A DNA stretch of 64,000 bases, from the NCBI GenBank assembly GCA_034509425.1, contig JAVTVJ010001355.1:186001-250000 (forward strand), written 5' to 3'. Below are positions 44,700 through 56,720 of the stretch, in pieces. Each line of letters begins with the position of its first letter. Within the stretch, counting starts at the first letter, position 1. The position numbers and the translations under genes were made by a program. Below the pieces are notes generated by a model. It did not search any database and was not told the origin of the DNA. It saw only the letters and a list, made by a program, of their open reading frames with translations. The DNA comes from Eopsaltria australis. Taxonomy: Eukaryota > Chordata > Aves > Passeriformes > Petroicidae.

Positions 44700-44830
44700 A
44701 GCTCGCAGCTTCCCGGGAGGAAGGGCTGGATTTTCCCAATATCCACCCTGAGGCCGTTCCCTCTCCTCCTGTCCCTATTCCCTGGGAGCAGATCCCAAAT
44801 CTCCTGGGTGAGCATTTTGGGGCAGTTTTG
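44700..44830 (-). mobile_element. CR1 LINE internal 3' fragment, antisense
   Basis: 'tttcccaatatccaccctga' leads to 'ggccgttccctctcctcctg' and 'ttccctgggagcagatccca'. These are reverse CR1 3' UTR segments without the 3' terminus. Confidence 0.85.
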
Positions 44831-44889
44831 TGTTCATCCTAATGGGTTCAGTAACATTTGGTGCCAAGGGGATTTATGGATGCATCCCT

Positions 44890-45040
44890 AAATGTGGAAT
44901 AATATCTGGAAGTGTCCAAGGTCAGGCTGGAAAGGGCTTGGAGCAATCTGGGATAGTGGGAGATGTCCCTGCCCATGGAAAGGGGTGGAATGGGGTGGGA
45001 TTTGGATCCCTTCCAACCTAATTTTGGGATTTTTTGATGT
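44890..45040 (+). mobile_element. CR1 LINE 3' fragment
   Basis: 'tggaagtgtccaaggtcagg', 'gcttggagcaatctgggata' and 'gggagatgtccctgcccatg' precede a 'gatcccttccaacctaattt' terminus. It lies about 60 bp from a CR1 fragment in the opposite orientation. Confidence 0.92.
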
Positions 45041-46464
45041 ATAAAAGCCCATCAAGGCCTCCCCTTCCCAGGACAAACCCTCTCCACAAGGATGGGACCT
45101 GACACAGCACTGAGGACACCAGCCCAGCATGGCACTGATTCCTCTTCATATTGCTTAGAAAGAAACCCTGAAGAACAACTGAAAATACCAAAAAAAAAAG
45201 AGAAAAGAATTCAGAGAAAAACTGAAAACTGCTCCAGCAAGTTTAGCAGGAAGACTGAGAGATGCCTTGATTATGTGGGCTGCATTATTTTTAAGGAAAA
45301 AACCCCAGCCCTGGAGGGTTCTCCAATGTTCCACTGGAGCTGCAAGAGGAATAAATGGCTGAATGCTGGAAAAATTCAAATTAAAACATCCAAATGAACT
45401 CAATCAGCACAGACAACACCAAGCTGAGGAGCAGTGGCTCCACCATCACCGGGTGTGTTGGAATCAAGCCTGGATGCCTCTAATTTTGGACCTGTCATTT
45501 CTCCACAAGAATATTTAAAATACCTCCACAAGGTATTTAAAATGAAAGCAAGAGAAGAAAGCATGCAATTATATACACCTAATACATTTATTATATATGA
45601 ATATTCTATTATATATTCAATATTAAATATATATAATACACTACATAATATACAGGAAGCAGAATAAAAAATTTGTACATCCATGTGCTTCATTTAGAAG
45701 GAATTGCAGTGAGATTGAGTACAACAAGGAAGGTTCTTGTCCTCCAGAAAAGCAGAATTTCATCCAAGCAGAGCAAAAGAGATGCTGCACTTGCAGTTTG
45801 AGGTTTGATACAAGACAAGTCTCATTATCCTCCTTTTTAGCCTGAGTTCTGTTGTGCTCAAGGTGCACAGAGAAAAATATATTAAAAAAGAGGATATTAA
45901 CCCACACACACTTTTGCCCCTTCCAATAACTCCAAGAACTCATTAGGCAAGCTCTGCTGCACTGGTAATTAGGTTCAGAGTTGGTGTCAGTGTTGTAATG
46001 GGTTATTGATCACTGAAGTTCTCTAAGAACTTCATGGTTCTGGGAGTTTGGGAAAAAAAAAAAACCCAAACCCCATGAAATGAGTGCTAGCCTTGCTAAA
46101 TTTGATTTTCATTACATATTACAAGTCTTGTTCCACTTCCCAAACCCAGAGCTTTCATTTCTCCCCAGCAACAGTTTTATTTTAAGCTCTCCTTCCCCAG
46201 ACATCTCTGTTGGCCATTTGGGCTGGGGATTAGGTTTTTCACCTGTCCCAGGATTATTGGGACGAGCTATTTTTTATGTTCTCAGGGCTTTTTCAGAGCC
46301 AGCACATGCCTGGGGATGCAGAAATAGGCTGAGGGGTGGTGTCAGCTGCCAGAGCCACGGTGGAGGTCTGGTGAGACCACCCTGCTTATATCATGTTTGT
46401 AAATCTGATAAAAGAATATGTCCATATGTATGTGCATATATATTTATATATGTTTATATTTGTC
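45041..46464. other. Unique non-coding stretch
   Basis: No gene is recognised. An A/T-rich patch lies at about 45566-45660. Confidence 0.5.
45566..45660. repeat. A/T-rich low-complexity patch
   Basis: Repeated 'tatata', 'atatt' and 'aatata' motifs, almost free of G and C. Confidence 0.8.
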
Positions 46465-46800
46465 CCCTAAAGCCACATCCACACGACTTTTAAATCCCTC
46501 CAGGGATGGGGATTCCACCCGTGCCCCTGGGCAGCCCCTTCCAAAACCCTTTGAGTGAAGGAATTTCCCCAATATCCAGCCTGAGGCCGTTCCCTCTCCT
46601 CCTGTCCCTGTTCCCTGGGAGCACATCCCAAATCCCCCTCTGTGCCCCCTCCTGTCAGGGACTGTGCAGAGCCACAAGGTCCCCCTGAGCCTCCTTTTCT
46701 CCAGGCTCAGCCCTTTCCCAGCTCCCTCAGGAATTCTCCAGCCCCATCCCAGCTCCATTCCCATCCCTGGACTCCTCCATCCCCTCCCTGTCCTTCCCAA
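46465..46800 (-). mobile_element. CR1 LINE 3' fragment, antisense, long
   Basis: In reverse order the block gives 'aaagccacatccacacgact', 'ccctccagggatggggattc', 'ccaatatccagcctgaggcc', 'gttccctctcctcctgtccc' and 'agcctccttttctccaggct'. This is one of the longest CR1 remnants in the window, yet it holds no reverse-transcriptase frame. Confidence 0.93.
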
Positions 46801-48069
46801 ATTTGATCCCAGGACTAAAGGTGAGCCCAGCACAGGAGGAATCTCCCAATTTCCCACCAACCCAAACCTCACCATTGCTCCCAAAAGCAAATGCCCATCC
46901 CAGGGATCTCCTGCTCCAGGAATGGTCCCTCCCCAGTGCCCATCAATCCCTGCCCTCCACAGTGCACGGGCTCTCTTGCAGCTTGCACAGGTGCCAAGTG
47001 ATCCCTACATTTAATTAACGCATTTAAATTACCAGGTAATTGTTCTGTGTGTTTTTCCACTCACAGCTCTGTCACTGCTGAAGCCCTGGGAGGGTTTGAT
47101 GCAGACATGGAAGAAGGGAGATGATGCCACAGTGCCCTTCAGGCCTGGGAGAAGATGCTGCAAGATGCAGCAATCAATTAAATGCTGAAGGAAGGCTGGA
47201 ATAATCACAATCACAGGGAACAGAACCCCCAACGACATTTCAGAGCTGCTCCAGCAGCCTGCAATGGACACTTTGCATCCAGGATGGCGAGGAGAGCAAC
47301 AGGAGCTGCTTGGGAAGGGAGAGGCTCCTCCTTGAGGGAAGGGGTTTGGTTCCCAGCGCAACAATTCCAAAGTGCTTTATTCTAACTGCATTCAAACAGC
47401 GATGCCAAAGCTGTAACAGGACAAGGGCAGAGCAAGTTTGGTACCAGAACCAGAAGCACCAGCCTTGGGCACGGGGGAGCTGTGCATTAAGCAAATTGCA
47501 ATTTGTTATTCTGTTTTGGTTTTTTTTGTCAGCTTAATGGAAAAGCCAAAGGGCTCTTTGCTCTTTAACTCGGCCGTGGCCACTGCTGTGTTTTAAAATG
47601 CTGTGTAATTATTTCAGCAAGCACATTGCATGTCCCAGTCTGAGCTGGGCCCAGGGAATGGTGTCCCATCCATCCCAGTGGCTCATCCCCTTCTCCCAGC
47701 CCTCCTGCAGCAGAGACCAGCAGGGCAGCACGGGCTGCTTGCTGAAATCCTGAGCTGGGAGAAGATTGAAGCCACATCAGATCTCCCATCTGTTTCTGTG
47801 ACAGAGAAAAGCAGCTCAGTGTGACCAGAGGGACAGGCAGCTCCTGCCCCATGCCCAGGAGAGAAATGGGGTGACCCCTCACCCCAAGGTTTACCCTGGA
47901 AGATCTGAATCCCCACAAAACCAGAATATTCCTTTTAAAGCACAAGGTGGGAACAGCCATAAACGCCAGGCTGTGCTTTCATGGCCAGGCCACAAACAGA
48001 GCAATGAATCATTTTCCTGGTTTGTTCCCTGCATTTTAAACTAAAAGAGGAGAGAATTAGGTTGGAAAT
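46801..48069. other. Unique non-coding stretch
   Basis: No gene or recognised repeat is present. Overlapping open frames at 47565-47960 (minus) have no recognisable domain. Confidence 0.45.
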
Positions 48070-48237
48070 TGGGAAGGAATTGTGAGGGTGGGCAGGCCAG
48101 AGAAGCTGTGGCTGCCCCTGGATCCCTGGCAGTGCCCAAGGCCAGGTTGGAGCACCCTGGGATAGTGGAAGGTGTCCCTGCCTCTGGAATGAGATGATTT
48201 TTAAGGTCATTTCCAACCCAAACCATTCCATGACTCT
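48070..48237 (+). mobile_element. CR1 LINE 3' fragment
   Basis: 'agagaagctgtggctgcccc', 'gatccctggcagtgcccaag', 'ggatagtggaaggtgtccct' and 'tcatttccaacccaaaccat' appear in CR1 order, ending with a '...ccatgactct' tail. Confidence 0.95.
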
Positions 48238-49239
48238 AAAAATAATTCATTCCAAACAAAAGATTTTGCACATTCCCTGCAATGCTAAAAAGATCCTGAA
48301 GTTGTGGATTTTCTCTAGAAACATCCACTTGCAAGGAGTCAGAACTCCCTTCTCTGAAGTGATCTAGGTGAGTATTTAAGAAGTGAGATTTAAAAACGCT
48401 CATTTACATTTGTTAATTCAGGGTTGTTCAAACTATTATGAACATTTCAAAGAGGAATAAGAACTGAATAGCTGAAGAGCATCCTTTGAAAACAGAGATA
48501 TTCCTTGCCTGCTGAATATTCTTCCCCTAATCAGCCCACATAGAAGAGTTGTCATTTCTATCTAGTTCACTAGCAGATATGCTTTCGTTATTAAATATTA
48601 AATCAGAGAGAACAGAGATTCAATTCAGAAAAATACAGCTCAATCTGCCAAATTGCTACTCCCATGAATTATATTGTGAACACATTTTGATAAAGAGGAG
48701 GTTATTTAAAGATGCAACCAAGTCTGGTGATAAGTGAGACCCTGTTTCAGTTCGTGTCTGCAAGTTTTAACTCGATTAATATAAATCTACCTGGTGCATT
48801 TTCCTTTTACTTTTTTAACTCTTTTTTTTTGTTCTTATTTTTGCCTTCTTAGATAGATGTTTGCAATAAGAAACAGTGTTTATTGTAGTTAGAAAGTTTA
48901 ATATAAAAACCACAGAGGAAGCAGCGATCTGGATGAACAGAGCAACACAGAATAAAAAAGAAATTATTGTAAATCTGTTACTAACTAGCACTGAGCAAAT
49001 AACTCATTGTGAAAAATTCACTCCCTCTTTCTGTGCTCACAATCTAATTACAAACAATTTCCAAACAAGCTGTGATTTCCTTGTTTCCCTGTCAGTTATT
49101 TGACTTACTTCAATAATTTCATTCTGGTAAAAGCAGCAGCTCCAGCAATGGACTGGGAGAGTCCTGCAAGGAAACCAAGGTTCAATTTGAGCAGAAAACC
49201 TCGGTGTCTCTGATCAAATTCCACCTTTCCTGCTCAAAT
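48238..49239. other. Unique A/T-rich stretch
   Basis: No gene or repeat is visible. The block at 48360-48760 is repeat-free and complex and may hold conserved non-coding sequence. Confidence 0.45.
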
Positions 49240-49350
49240 CCCACCTCTCCAGCTCAGACAGGGCTTGGAGCAGCCTGGGACAGTGGGAGGTGTCCCTGCC
49301 ATGGCAGGGGTGGCACTGGAGGGGCTTTAAGGTCCCTTGCATCCCAAACC
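49240..49350 (+). mobile_element. CR1 LINE 3' end
   Basis: 'gcttggagcagcctgggaca', 'gtgggaggtgtccctgccat' and 'ggcaggggtggcactggagg' are followed by a terminus that merges directly into a 30-bp array. Confidence 0.94.
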
Positions 49351-49491
49351 AGTCTGGGATCCTGGGATTCCACCCAAACCACTCTGGAATCTTGTGATTC
49401 CACCCAAACCACTCTGGGATCCCGTAATTCCACCCAAACCACTCTGGGATCCTGGGATTCCACCCAAACCACTCTGGGATCCTGGGATTCC
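49351..49491 (+). repeat. 30-bp minisatellite grown from a CR1 tail
   Basis: About 4.7 units contain 'actctgggatcctgggattc' followed by 'cacccaaacc'. There is no indel: units repeat exactly every 30 bp. The first unit is the CR1 terminus itself ('agtctgggat'), so the array probably arose by repeated copying of the 3' end. The unit is in frame, giving repeated Trp-Phe-Gly and Pro-Pro-Lys-Pro frames. Confidence 0.95.
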
Positions 49492-50079
49492 AAGAGCCCA
49501 GCCAGATGTGGCACAACCCAACAAAACCATCCAGTCCTTGTGCACAGGGCACCTTCCTGGGCAAAAATCTGGAATGTAGGGGAGCCAGAGCCCAACAATC
49601 CCATGGGATTGGTGCAGCCAGGGCTGGGCACCCCACAGGGGCTGGAGGGAAACTGCACCTGCTTCTCTGCAGGGTTTTAGGATTCTCTCCACAAAACTGA
49701 TAGCCCTCACCCCCATAAAAGGGCATTTAACTTTTGGTTTTACGGGGGTTTTTATGTGCATTATTGCAATCCAATTTAATTCACTCCCTGCTAGTTGAAC
49801 TGGCACTCATTTCGGGCTGAAGTGATAACACATAATAGCCCCTTTCAACTGAATTGCTGAATAAAAGTTCAAATCAGGCCCTGTTAGAGCAGTTTCCCCT
49901 CTCTGGATGGTGCCCCTTGGTCAAAGGAGAACATCCCCACTCAGCCCTCGGTAATGCCATTAAACCTGGAATTGGGGGGTTCATTTCACAGGTTCATCAG
50001 CAGAATGAAAATGCCCATTTCTCACAATGTTTAACTGCCATCACCACCCTGTGACTCCCAGCTACACTGAATGTGAAAA
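49492..50079. other. Unique non-coding stretch
   Basis: No gene or recognised mobile element is seen. Confidence 0.5.
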
Positions 50080-50300
50080 CTGAAGTTGCAAATGTCTTCT
50101 CTTAATTGGCCAGTGCACTCATCATTTAATTTTAACTCCAGTGCAGAAGTTAAAAGAGGCATCTCTAATGATTCCTGTTTATGTCAATAAATGTATCAGA
50201 ACAGCCTCCCCAGGAAACCCACAAATCTCTACTATGAGTCCCTTTGCTGTTATACATAAATAAATATTATACATGAATAAATAAATGAAATGTGAATAGA
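50080..50300. promoter_or_regulatory. Candidate conserved non-coding element
   Basis: This is a repeat-free, A/T-rich block with 'catcatttaattttaactc' (50119-50138) and related A/T-core motifs. Function is inferred only. Confidence 0.2.
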
Positions 50301-50799
50301 ACATTTATGGCAAAAGGAATTAACTCTGCCTTAATTCCACATTCACCAAATTTCCTGCTTTCCAAAGCTCCAGTTCAAGAGTACAGCAGCATTTACATTC
50401 TGCTTTGCAGGAAGGGAAGGAAGAGGAAAAGTGCAGCAAGAATAAATCCGGTGGGAATGGAAGATGAGAAGTGATCAGGAGCTGGCAGAGGGACAGACAC
50501 AGATCCTGGGAACACGAGGAAGAGCTGCTGGCAGAGCTCGTGCTCCCCATGCACTGGAGCTCTGCTCTGCTCTCTCTCCCCTGCTGCTGCTTTGCTCCTC
50601 AGCAATCACCAAATTAACACTGTCTGAAAAAGAGAACTTTTATTTAAAAACCTAACCCTGAAATTGTGAGTAATTATAAATCCCATTGCAGTGCAATGTA
50701 GCAATGAGATATTTCAGGGTCCTTCTGCCCCAACCCCTCCCTCCTTCCCTGGCAGAGCCCTGACCTGCAGCTGCCTCTGCCCCCTTTTTTAAAGGGAAG

Positions 50800-51090
50800 A
50801 ATTCCCTGCTCTAAGATCCCGGTTTGAAATATTCCATGCTCTAAGATCCCAGTTTGAAATGCTCCCTGTGGGAAGACTCCAGTTTGCAATGTTTCCTGTG
50901 GGGAAATCCCAGTTTGCAATGTTCCCTGCTCTAAGATCCCAGTTAAAAATATTCCCTGTGCTGGGATCCCGGTTTGAAATGCTCCCTGTAGGAAGATCCC
51001 AGTTTGAAATGTTCCCTGTAGGAAGATCCCAGTTTGAAATATTCCCTGCTCTAAGATCCCAGTTTGAAATACTCCCTGTGCTGGGATCCC
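50800..51090. repeat. 30-bp minisatellite, about 9.5 copies, no indels
   Basis: Units contain 'gatcccagtttgaaat' followed by a variable 'gctccctgtgggaa', 'attccctgctctaa' or 'attccctgtgctgg'. All units keep an exact 30-bp period. Because 30 is a multiple of three and stops are absent in several frames, the array generates three overlapping repeat ORFs, including the window's longest (50674-51621, minus). Confidence 0.97.
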
Positions 51091-51369
51091 AGTCCCAGGG
51101 CAGCAGCTCTGACAGATGTGGCTCCATGAACAATCCCAGGAGTTCCAGTTCAAATTCCTGTTCCAGCTCTCAGTGATCCCAGCTGGGATTGCCTGGGCTC
51201 TGGATAAAGGCTCATTAAACCCTCCAGCCCCTTCTCCTGCCTGGGCTCTCACAATTCCCATCGCCCTGGGATCATTCCCCTGGAGCAGCTGATCCTTATC
51301 CTCACACTCAGCTTCATCCTCCTTAAGGAGCTCAGGGTCTGTCCTGGCTCCTGGCTGGGGAGCAGGGAT

Positions 51370-51510
51370 CAGCCAGGGCTGGGATTGTCCAGCCTGGAGA
51401 GGAGAAGGATCCAGGGAGAGCTCAGAGCCCCTAAAGGGCTCCAGGGGAGCTGGGGAGGGACTGGGGACAAGGCATGGAGGGACAGGACACAGGGAATGGG
51501 ATATTGGGAT
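51370..51510 (+). mobile_element. CR1 LINE fragment
   Basis: 'gggattgtccagcctggaga' leads to 'ggagaaggatccagggagag' and 'ctcagagcccctaaagggct', a CR1 3' UTR segment upstream of the usual terminus, followed by 'acaaggcatggagggacagg'. Confidence 0.85.
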
Positions 51511-53582
51511 GCAAACCAGCCCAACCTGGCTTTCCAATCCAGGAACACAGACATCTGGACACCAGGGAAAAAGCCACCCCACAACCCCACTGACAGCAGA
51601 GGCTGCGCTTGCTCTGCCCACCCATGGACTGGCTCCTGGTGATCCCAGGCTGCAGCTCAGCCGTGGCAGAGCACAAAGAAGAGGCTGAATCTCATCCCTG
51701 AGAGTCCTTCAGCTGCTTCCCTGGAAAACCTGAATGGATAGAAACGAATCAGCTGCAAAGCTGGTGAAAAACCCCACACGTGTGCAGGAAAAGCTGGAAA
51801 ACTCTTGACTTAACGATGGCACAGGTCAAAAACAAGCACTGTTTAATGGGCCTGCTTTGAGACCATTTCTGAGTGAAAGCATTAACTTATCACATAAAAC
51901 CCACGAGCAAAGAGGATTTGCAAAGGTCATAAAATGGAATATTTCTGACCTGAGCCATTATTTAATTTTCTGTGTTAGGAAAGGAGAGCCCCTGAGTGTG
52001 CAGCTACAAGAAAAAACAGAGTAAAAGCAGCAGTAGTCAGCAAACAGCTGAGAGGTGTGGAGAGGAAAAAAAAGAAAAACAGTCAATAAAAATATTCACT
52101 GGGGTCACAGGGATGGTGGGAAAAGGCTCAGAGTGAGCTCCCTGCACCTGTGAGCAGCTTCTTGAGGATGGAGCTGCGGAGGAAGCGCCATATGGTGGGA
52201 ATTCAGCCGGGAAAAGCCGTCGGGTAAACACAGTCAGATGCTGGGAGTTCAGCTGAGGTAAGGCAGGCTTCGAGGTCAGCCTGGAGGGCACAAATTGGGG
52301 GGTGTAAACGATGCAGGGAGATCTCAGGAAGGGGGATTTAGAGAAGCCTGTGGGAGTTAATCTGCTGCAGATGGCTCGGGTGCTGTGCAGGAGGAGCTCC
52401 AGAGCCGCTGGAGCATCTCTGGAGTGGGATCCTGGTGGGAAGCTCAGCTGGGAGCAGCCAGCACCTGAATCAGGGCATGACAAGCCCACAGCCATGGGGG
52501 AATTGGGAAAATCATCTGGAGTCCAGGGGACAATCCACTCAACAGCAGCAAGGCCTGCCAGGGGACTGTGCTGGCTTCACACTCCTCTGGCTGTTCGCAA
52601 ATTAACCAGATTGGGCTCATCCTCAGCAGATTAAACTTTATCTGCTGCTTTCCTTCCCCTCCCTGTGCTTCTGCAGGGCTGGGATGGCAACACCAGCACC
52701 CAGATCTCGAAGGGATGCAACACCAGAGCCACAGAGCAGAGGATTCTCAATTTTCCCAGTCACAGCTGAAAACTGTGTGTGCACATCCAGAAACTTCTGA
52801 ATATTTACCCTAAACCTCCAATATTCCACCATACAAACAACCCCCAGAGCTGCACAGGGCAGCCAAAGGTAAACAGCCAGGCTAAGTACTGGGAAGAGGA
52901 GGTTTTTGATTTCAATTTCTCCACTTGAAGGATTTTCAGCTGCATTCCCAGTGCCCTGGGTGTAGATCTCCATGAGTATTGACATTAGCTCTTGTTTGGA
53001 GAGCTGCTATCAAAGGGCAGCAGACCTGCTCTGGAAGCACTGGGAGCAGCTCCCAGGATTTGAGCAGCAGAAAAGAGGAAAAAGATGTAGAAAACATGAT
53101 TGAGGTATTGGGAATTCAAACAGGCTGGGAGAGAGGGAAAAGCTTTTTATAGAAAAAAAAATAAAAAATATCTTAATGGGAGAAAAATTAGGTAATGGTC
53201 ACTTAATTCCTTAACATCAACATTTCCAGCCTTAATTAGGATCCAGGGAAATCAAATGTTAGAAGCCCATCTGCTTGCAGGCTCCAGAAAGATGAAAACC
53301 TTCAAAAATGCCATAAATAATAAACTCCCAGGCTGGCAGCACTTTATGGAGTTCCTCCCCATAGATTTCAGCATATGCCACCATTGCAGGAATGAAATGT
53401 GTTTGAAAACACACTTTGCAGGAAGTTGGGTGAACTCATTTAACAATTTAACACATCAGGGAAGTGGGATTAGTTATTAGGAATGGCAGCCCTGCTCTCC
53501 ATAAACACAGCACTGGGATGACGGAGGTGCCACGGGGAGCAGGAGCTTTTTAATCACAAAATTATCCTAAAACTGAGCTTTT
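51511..53582. other. Unique non-coding stretch
   Basis: No gene or recognised mobile element. The open frame at 52037-52495 (152 codons, minus) has no recognisable domain. Confidence 0.45.
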
Positions 53583-53715
53583 CCATCCCTGGAAGTGTTC
53601 AAAGGCAGGCTGGAGCAGCCTGGGATGGTGGAAGGTGTCCCTGCCTACCGCAGAGGGTGGAGCTGGATGGGCTTTAAAGGTCTTTTCCAACCCAAACCAG
53701 TCTGGGATTCTGTGA
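53583..53715 (+). mobile_element. CR1 LINE 3' fragment
   Basis: 'catccctggaagtgttcaaa', 'ctggagcagcctgggatggt' and 'ggaaggtgtccctgcctacc' end with 'ttttccaacccaaaccagtc' and 'tgggattctgtg'. Confidence 0.95.
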
Positions 53716-54317
53716 AAAACACACATTTAAAGCTTTTTACAGTGGAAGAAGGAAGTTTGAAAGCCTACCTGGCTATGCCCCAGAGGCTGATCCCCACCTT
53801 TTCCTGATACCAAATTTAATTAAATTCTAAAATAGCGAGGCTGAAGTTAATCCCGTGTTTTGTTAAGTCCCAAGATATGATTTTCAAAGGATGCAGCACT
53901 GGGAATATATCTCCTCCTTTTTTTTTTATTAATTCTATTTTAATTCATTACTTCCACTTGAAAAGAAGAACAAGGAAGAGAAACACCCACTTTCATTCAA
54001 TATTACACATTATTCCATATTTCACTGTTCAAACACTCCCAGCAATGCACTGTGATTGAAAAGGAAGTGAAATGTCAGGTTTAGCCAATCTTGTGCTCAA
54101 TCCACCACAAAAAATCCTGGCTTTATTTGTGTGAGATGAGAGCCCAGCCTGGAATTCCAGGAGTTTATCCCAAGCATTTCACAGCTGCTCTTTGCCTCTC
54201 CACGTCCTCACACCAACCCAGAATTCCTGTTTTTAGCCACTGGAAAACACCGAATATTTCACCTTGCTGCTGCTTTCTGGGCTCTGTGGGGTTCACCTGG
54301 GTTGCCTTTATTTCCTT

Positions 54318-54395
54318 CTGGAATTCAGAGTGGTTGGGGTAGGAAGGGACCCCAAAGATCCTCACATTCCATGGGGAGACACCCAGTGACCATCC
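54318..54395 (-). mobile_element. CR1 LINE 3' terminus, antisense
   Basis: 'cagagtggttggggtaggaa' followed by 'gggaccccaaagatcctc' is a CR1 3' end in reverse. Confidence 0.82.
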
Positions 54396-55044
54396 CACCT
54401 CTGCTCCTTATGAAACCCAAGCTGCCTCTGGTGGGGAAAAATCATCTCCAGAGCTAAACAACGCTGCAAATATTCACATTTCTGCCCCAAGGATGGGGCT
54501 CTTGGCTTCTCTGCTCCAAGGAAAACCCTGGGAAGGAGGCAGATCCAGGAAGAGCATCCTCAGGAACCCTGGCAAACACCCACAGGCCAAAGGAGAGGGT
54601 GGCAGCAGTGCCAAACTCCCCAGAAGCTCCTGGTAACTTTTTCCCCAATTTGCTGCACTTGCTGAGGATTCCTTGGAATTCCACATTTTCTCCAGAGCAG
54701 CCATTCTTCAGCCAGCACTCCGAAATAAAATTACAGGAAAGTTTAAGGTTATGCTTTCACATTTCCCTTCAAACACCAGAAAAAAAAATCACCTTTCTCA
54801 CGTGCTCAGCAAACATCCTGCTGGGAGAGGCTGGAATTCCCAGGGAATTCCCAGAGGAACTCATGGATCACCCCAGGGCTGAGGAGAAATTATCATCAGA
54901 GCAAGGCTCGCTCAGTTCAACACCGCACCTTGATTTGCTATAGGGAGGATTTGTTAAAAAATCAGATTTTGCACTCCCAGATCCTAATTTCCAGTTGCTC
55001 ATTCTGGGATATTATAAAAACATTCTTTGAAAATAGGAAAACAT
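54396..55044. other. Unique non-coding stretch
   Basis: No gene or repeat is recognised. Confidence 0.5.
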
Positions 55045-55462
55045 GAAAATACGAAAATATGAAAATAAATCTAAAAATATAAAATAAAATCTAAAAATCT
55101 AAAAATCTAAAAACATAAAATAAAATCTAAAAAGATAAAAATATAAAAATATCAAATAAAATCTAAAAAGATAAAAATATAAAAATATAAAAATCTAAAA
55201 TAAAATCTAAAAATCTAAAATAAAATCTAAAAATCTAAAATAAAATCTAAAAATCTAAAAATCTAAAATAAAATCTAAAAATCTAAAAATCTAAAACCAT
55301 AAAATAAAATCTAAAAAGATAAAAATCTAAAAATATCAAATAAAATCTAAAAAGATAAAAAGATAAAAATATAAAATCTAAAAATATAAAATAAAATCTA
55401 AAAATATAAAATAAAATCTAAAAATATAAAAATATAAAATAAAATCTAAAAATCTAAAATTA
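55045..55462. repeat. A-rich array, (AAAATCTA)n-like
   Basis: About 420 bp of 'aaaatctaaa', 'aaaatataaa' and 'aaaagataaa' motifs. On the plus strand it is strongly A-rich over T. It partly complements the T-rich array at 56.1-56.7 kb. Confidence 0.96.
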
Positions 55463-56117
55463 AATCTTGATGCATTCCCTGGTAGCTGAGTGAGCCACGC
55501 TCCACGGAGCATCCTGGAGGAAACTGCCAACTTTGAACTTCCTGCTTCCTCATTTATCACAGAGTTTTTCTCTGCTTGCTTTTATTATTTTTTTTTTTTT
55601 TAACCTGGATTTAATTAAATATTGAGCAAAGTGCCACAGCCATCCATCGTGTGCTTTCCAAGGAGGAATTCGGGGATGCACAATTATTTTGTCGGCCGAG
55701 ACAAGGAAGAGTCAATATTTAATGTGCCATGAAGGATTTATAAAGAATATATCTTGCAGGAGAAATAAACAGGAGGAGACGTCTTTATCTCTGTGCCTTG
55801 GCTCAGTGTCCATCTCTGCAGATTTCATCTGCTTTAATTATGTAGAGAGAGCAGAAAGAGCTGAAGGAATGGCAAGGCTCTGGGTGAAAATGTTGTGCCA
55901 GGATAAATTCCAAGCGTGTCCAAAATTGAGAGGGACCACGAAGGAAGGGAAGGAGTTGAGGGAGAGGAATTGTGACAAATTTGGTGTGAACCCTGTGGGT
56001 AAATGAGAACATCACAGGAGAATCAGGAGTGGGAAGGGAAGGGTTGGATTTCTCAGTGCAAGGGAAATTTGGTCCACTCAGAACCATGACCAGAATGGAG
56101 GTGAATGGGAGCTATTT
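55463..56117. other. Unique non-coding stretch between two A/T arrays
   Basis: No gene is recognised. There is a poly-T run at about 55588-55601. Confidence 0.5.
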
Positions 56118-56720
56118 AATTATATATATATATTTATATTTTGATATATTTATTTTCATATATTCTTATCATTGTATATTCTTATATATATTTTATATAT
56201 TTTATATGTATTTTACATGTATTTTACATGTATTTTTTATTATATTTTATTTTTTTATTTTTAAAATTTATTTGTTTATTTATATATATATTTATATTTT
56301 ATTTTACATTTTTTTATTTTTTTTTATGTTTTTATATTTTTTTATATTTTATATTTGTATATTTTCTTTTTATATTTAATTTAATATCTTTATATTTTTA
56401 TATTTGTATATTTTCTTTTATATTTATTGTATTTTAGATTTAATTTATATCTTTTATTTTTATATTTGTATATTTTTTATATTTAATTGTTTTTTAATTT
56501 AATTTAATATCTTTAATTTTTATATTTGTATATTTTTCTTTTTATATTTAATTGTATTTTTATATTTAATTTAATATCTTTATATTTTTATATTTGTATA
56601 TTTTTCTTTTTATATTTAAATATATTTTTATATTTATTTTCCTATTTAATTTGATATTCTGATATTTTTATAATTTTCTATTTTACATTCTTATATTTCA
56701 TTTTCTATTTTTACTTTATT
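56118..56720. repeat. T-rich array, (TATTTTTA)n-like
   Basis: About 600 bp of 'tatatttttatatttgtata'-type sequence, strongly T-rich on the plus strand. It contains about five repeats of a longer unit of roughly 60-65 bp in which 'tttgtatatttt' and 'aatttaatatcttta' recur. Confidence 0.95.

Noticed and set aside
50674..51621. 315-codon minus-strand frame as a protein gene
   Set aside because: Most of it is a 30-bp satellite in frame and the rest includes reverse CR1; other frames through the same array are open too.
56029..56437. Hydrophobic plus-strand frames in the T-rich array
   Set aside because: Same reason: T-rich low-complexity DNA codes for Phe, Ile, Leu and Tyr by composition.
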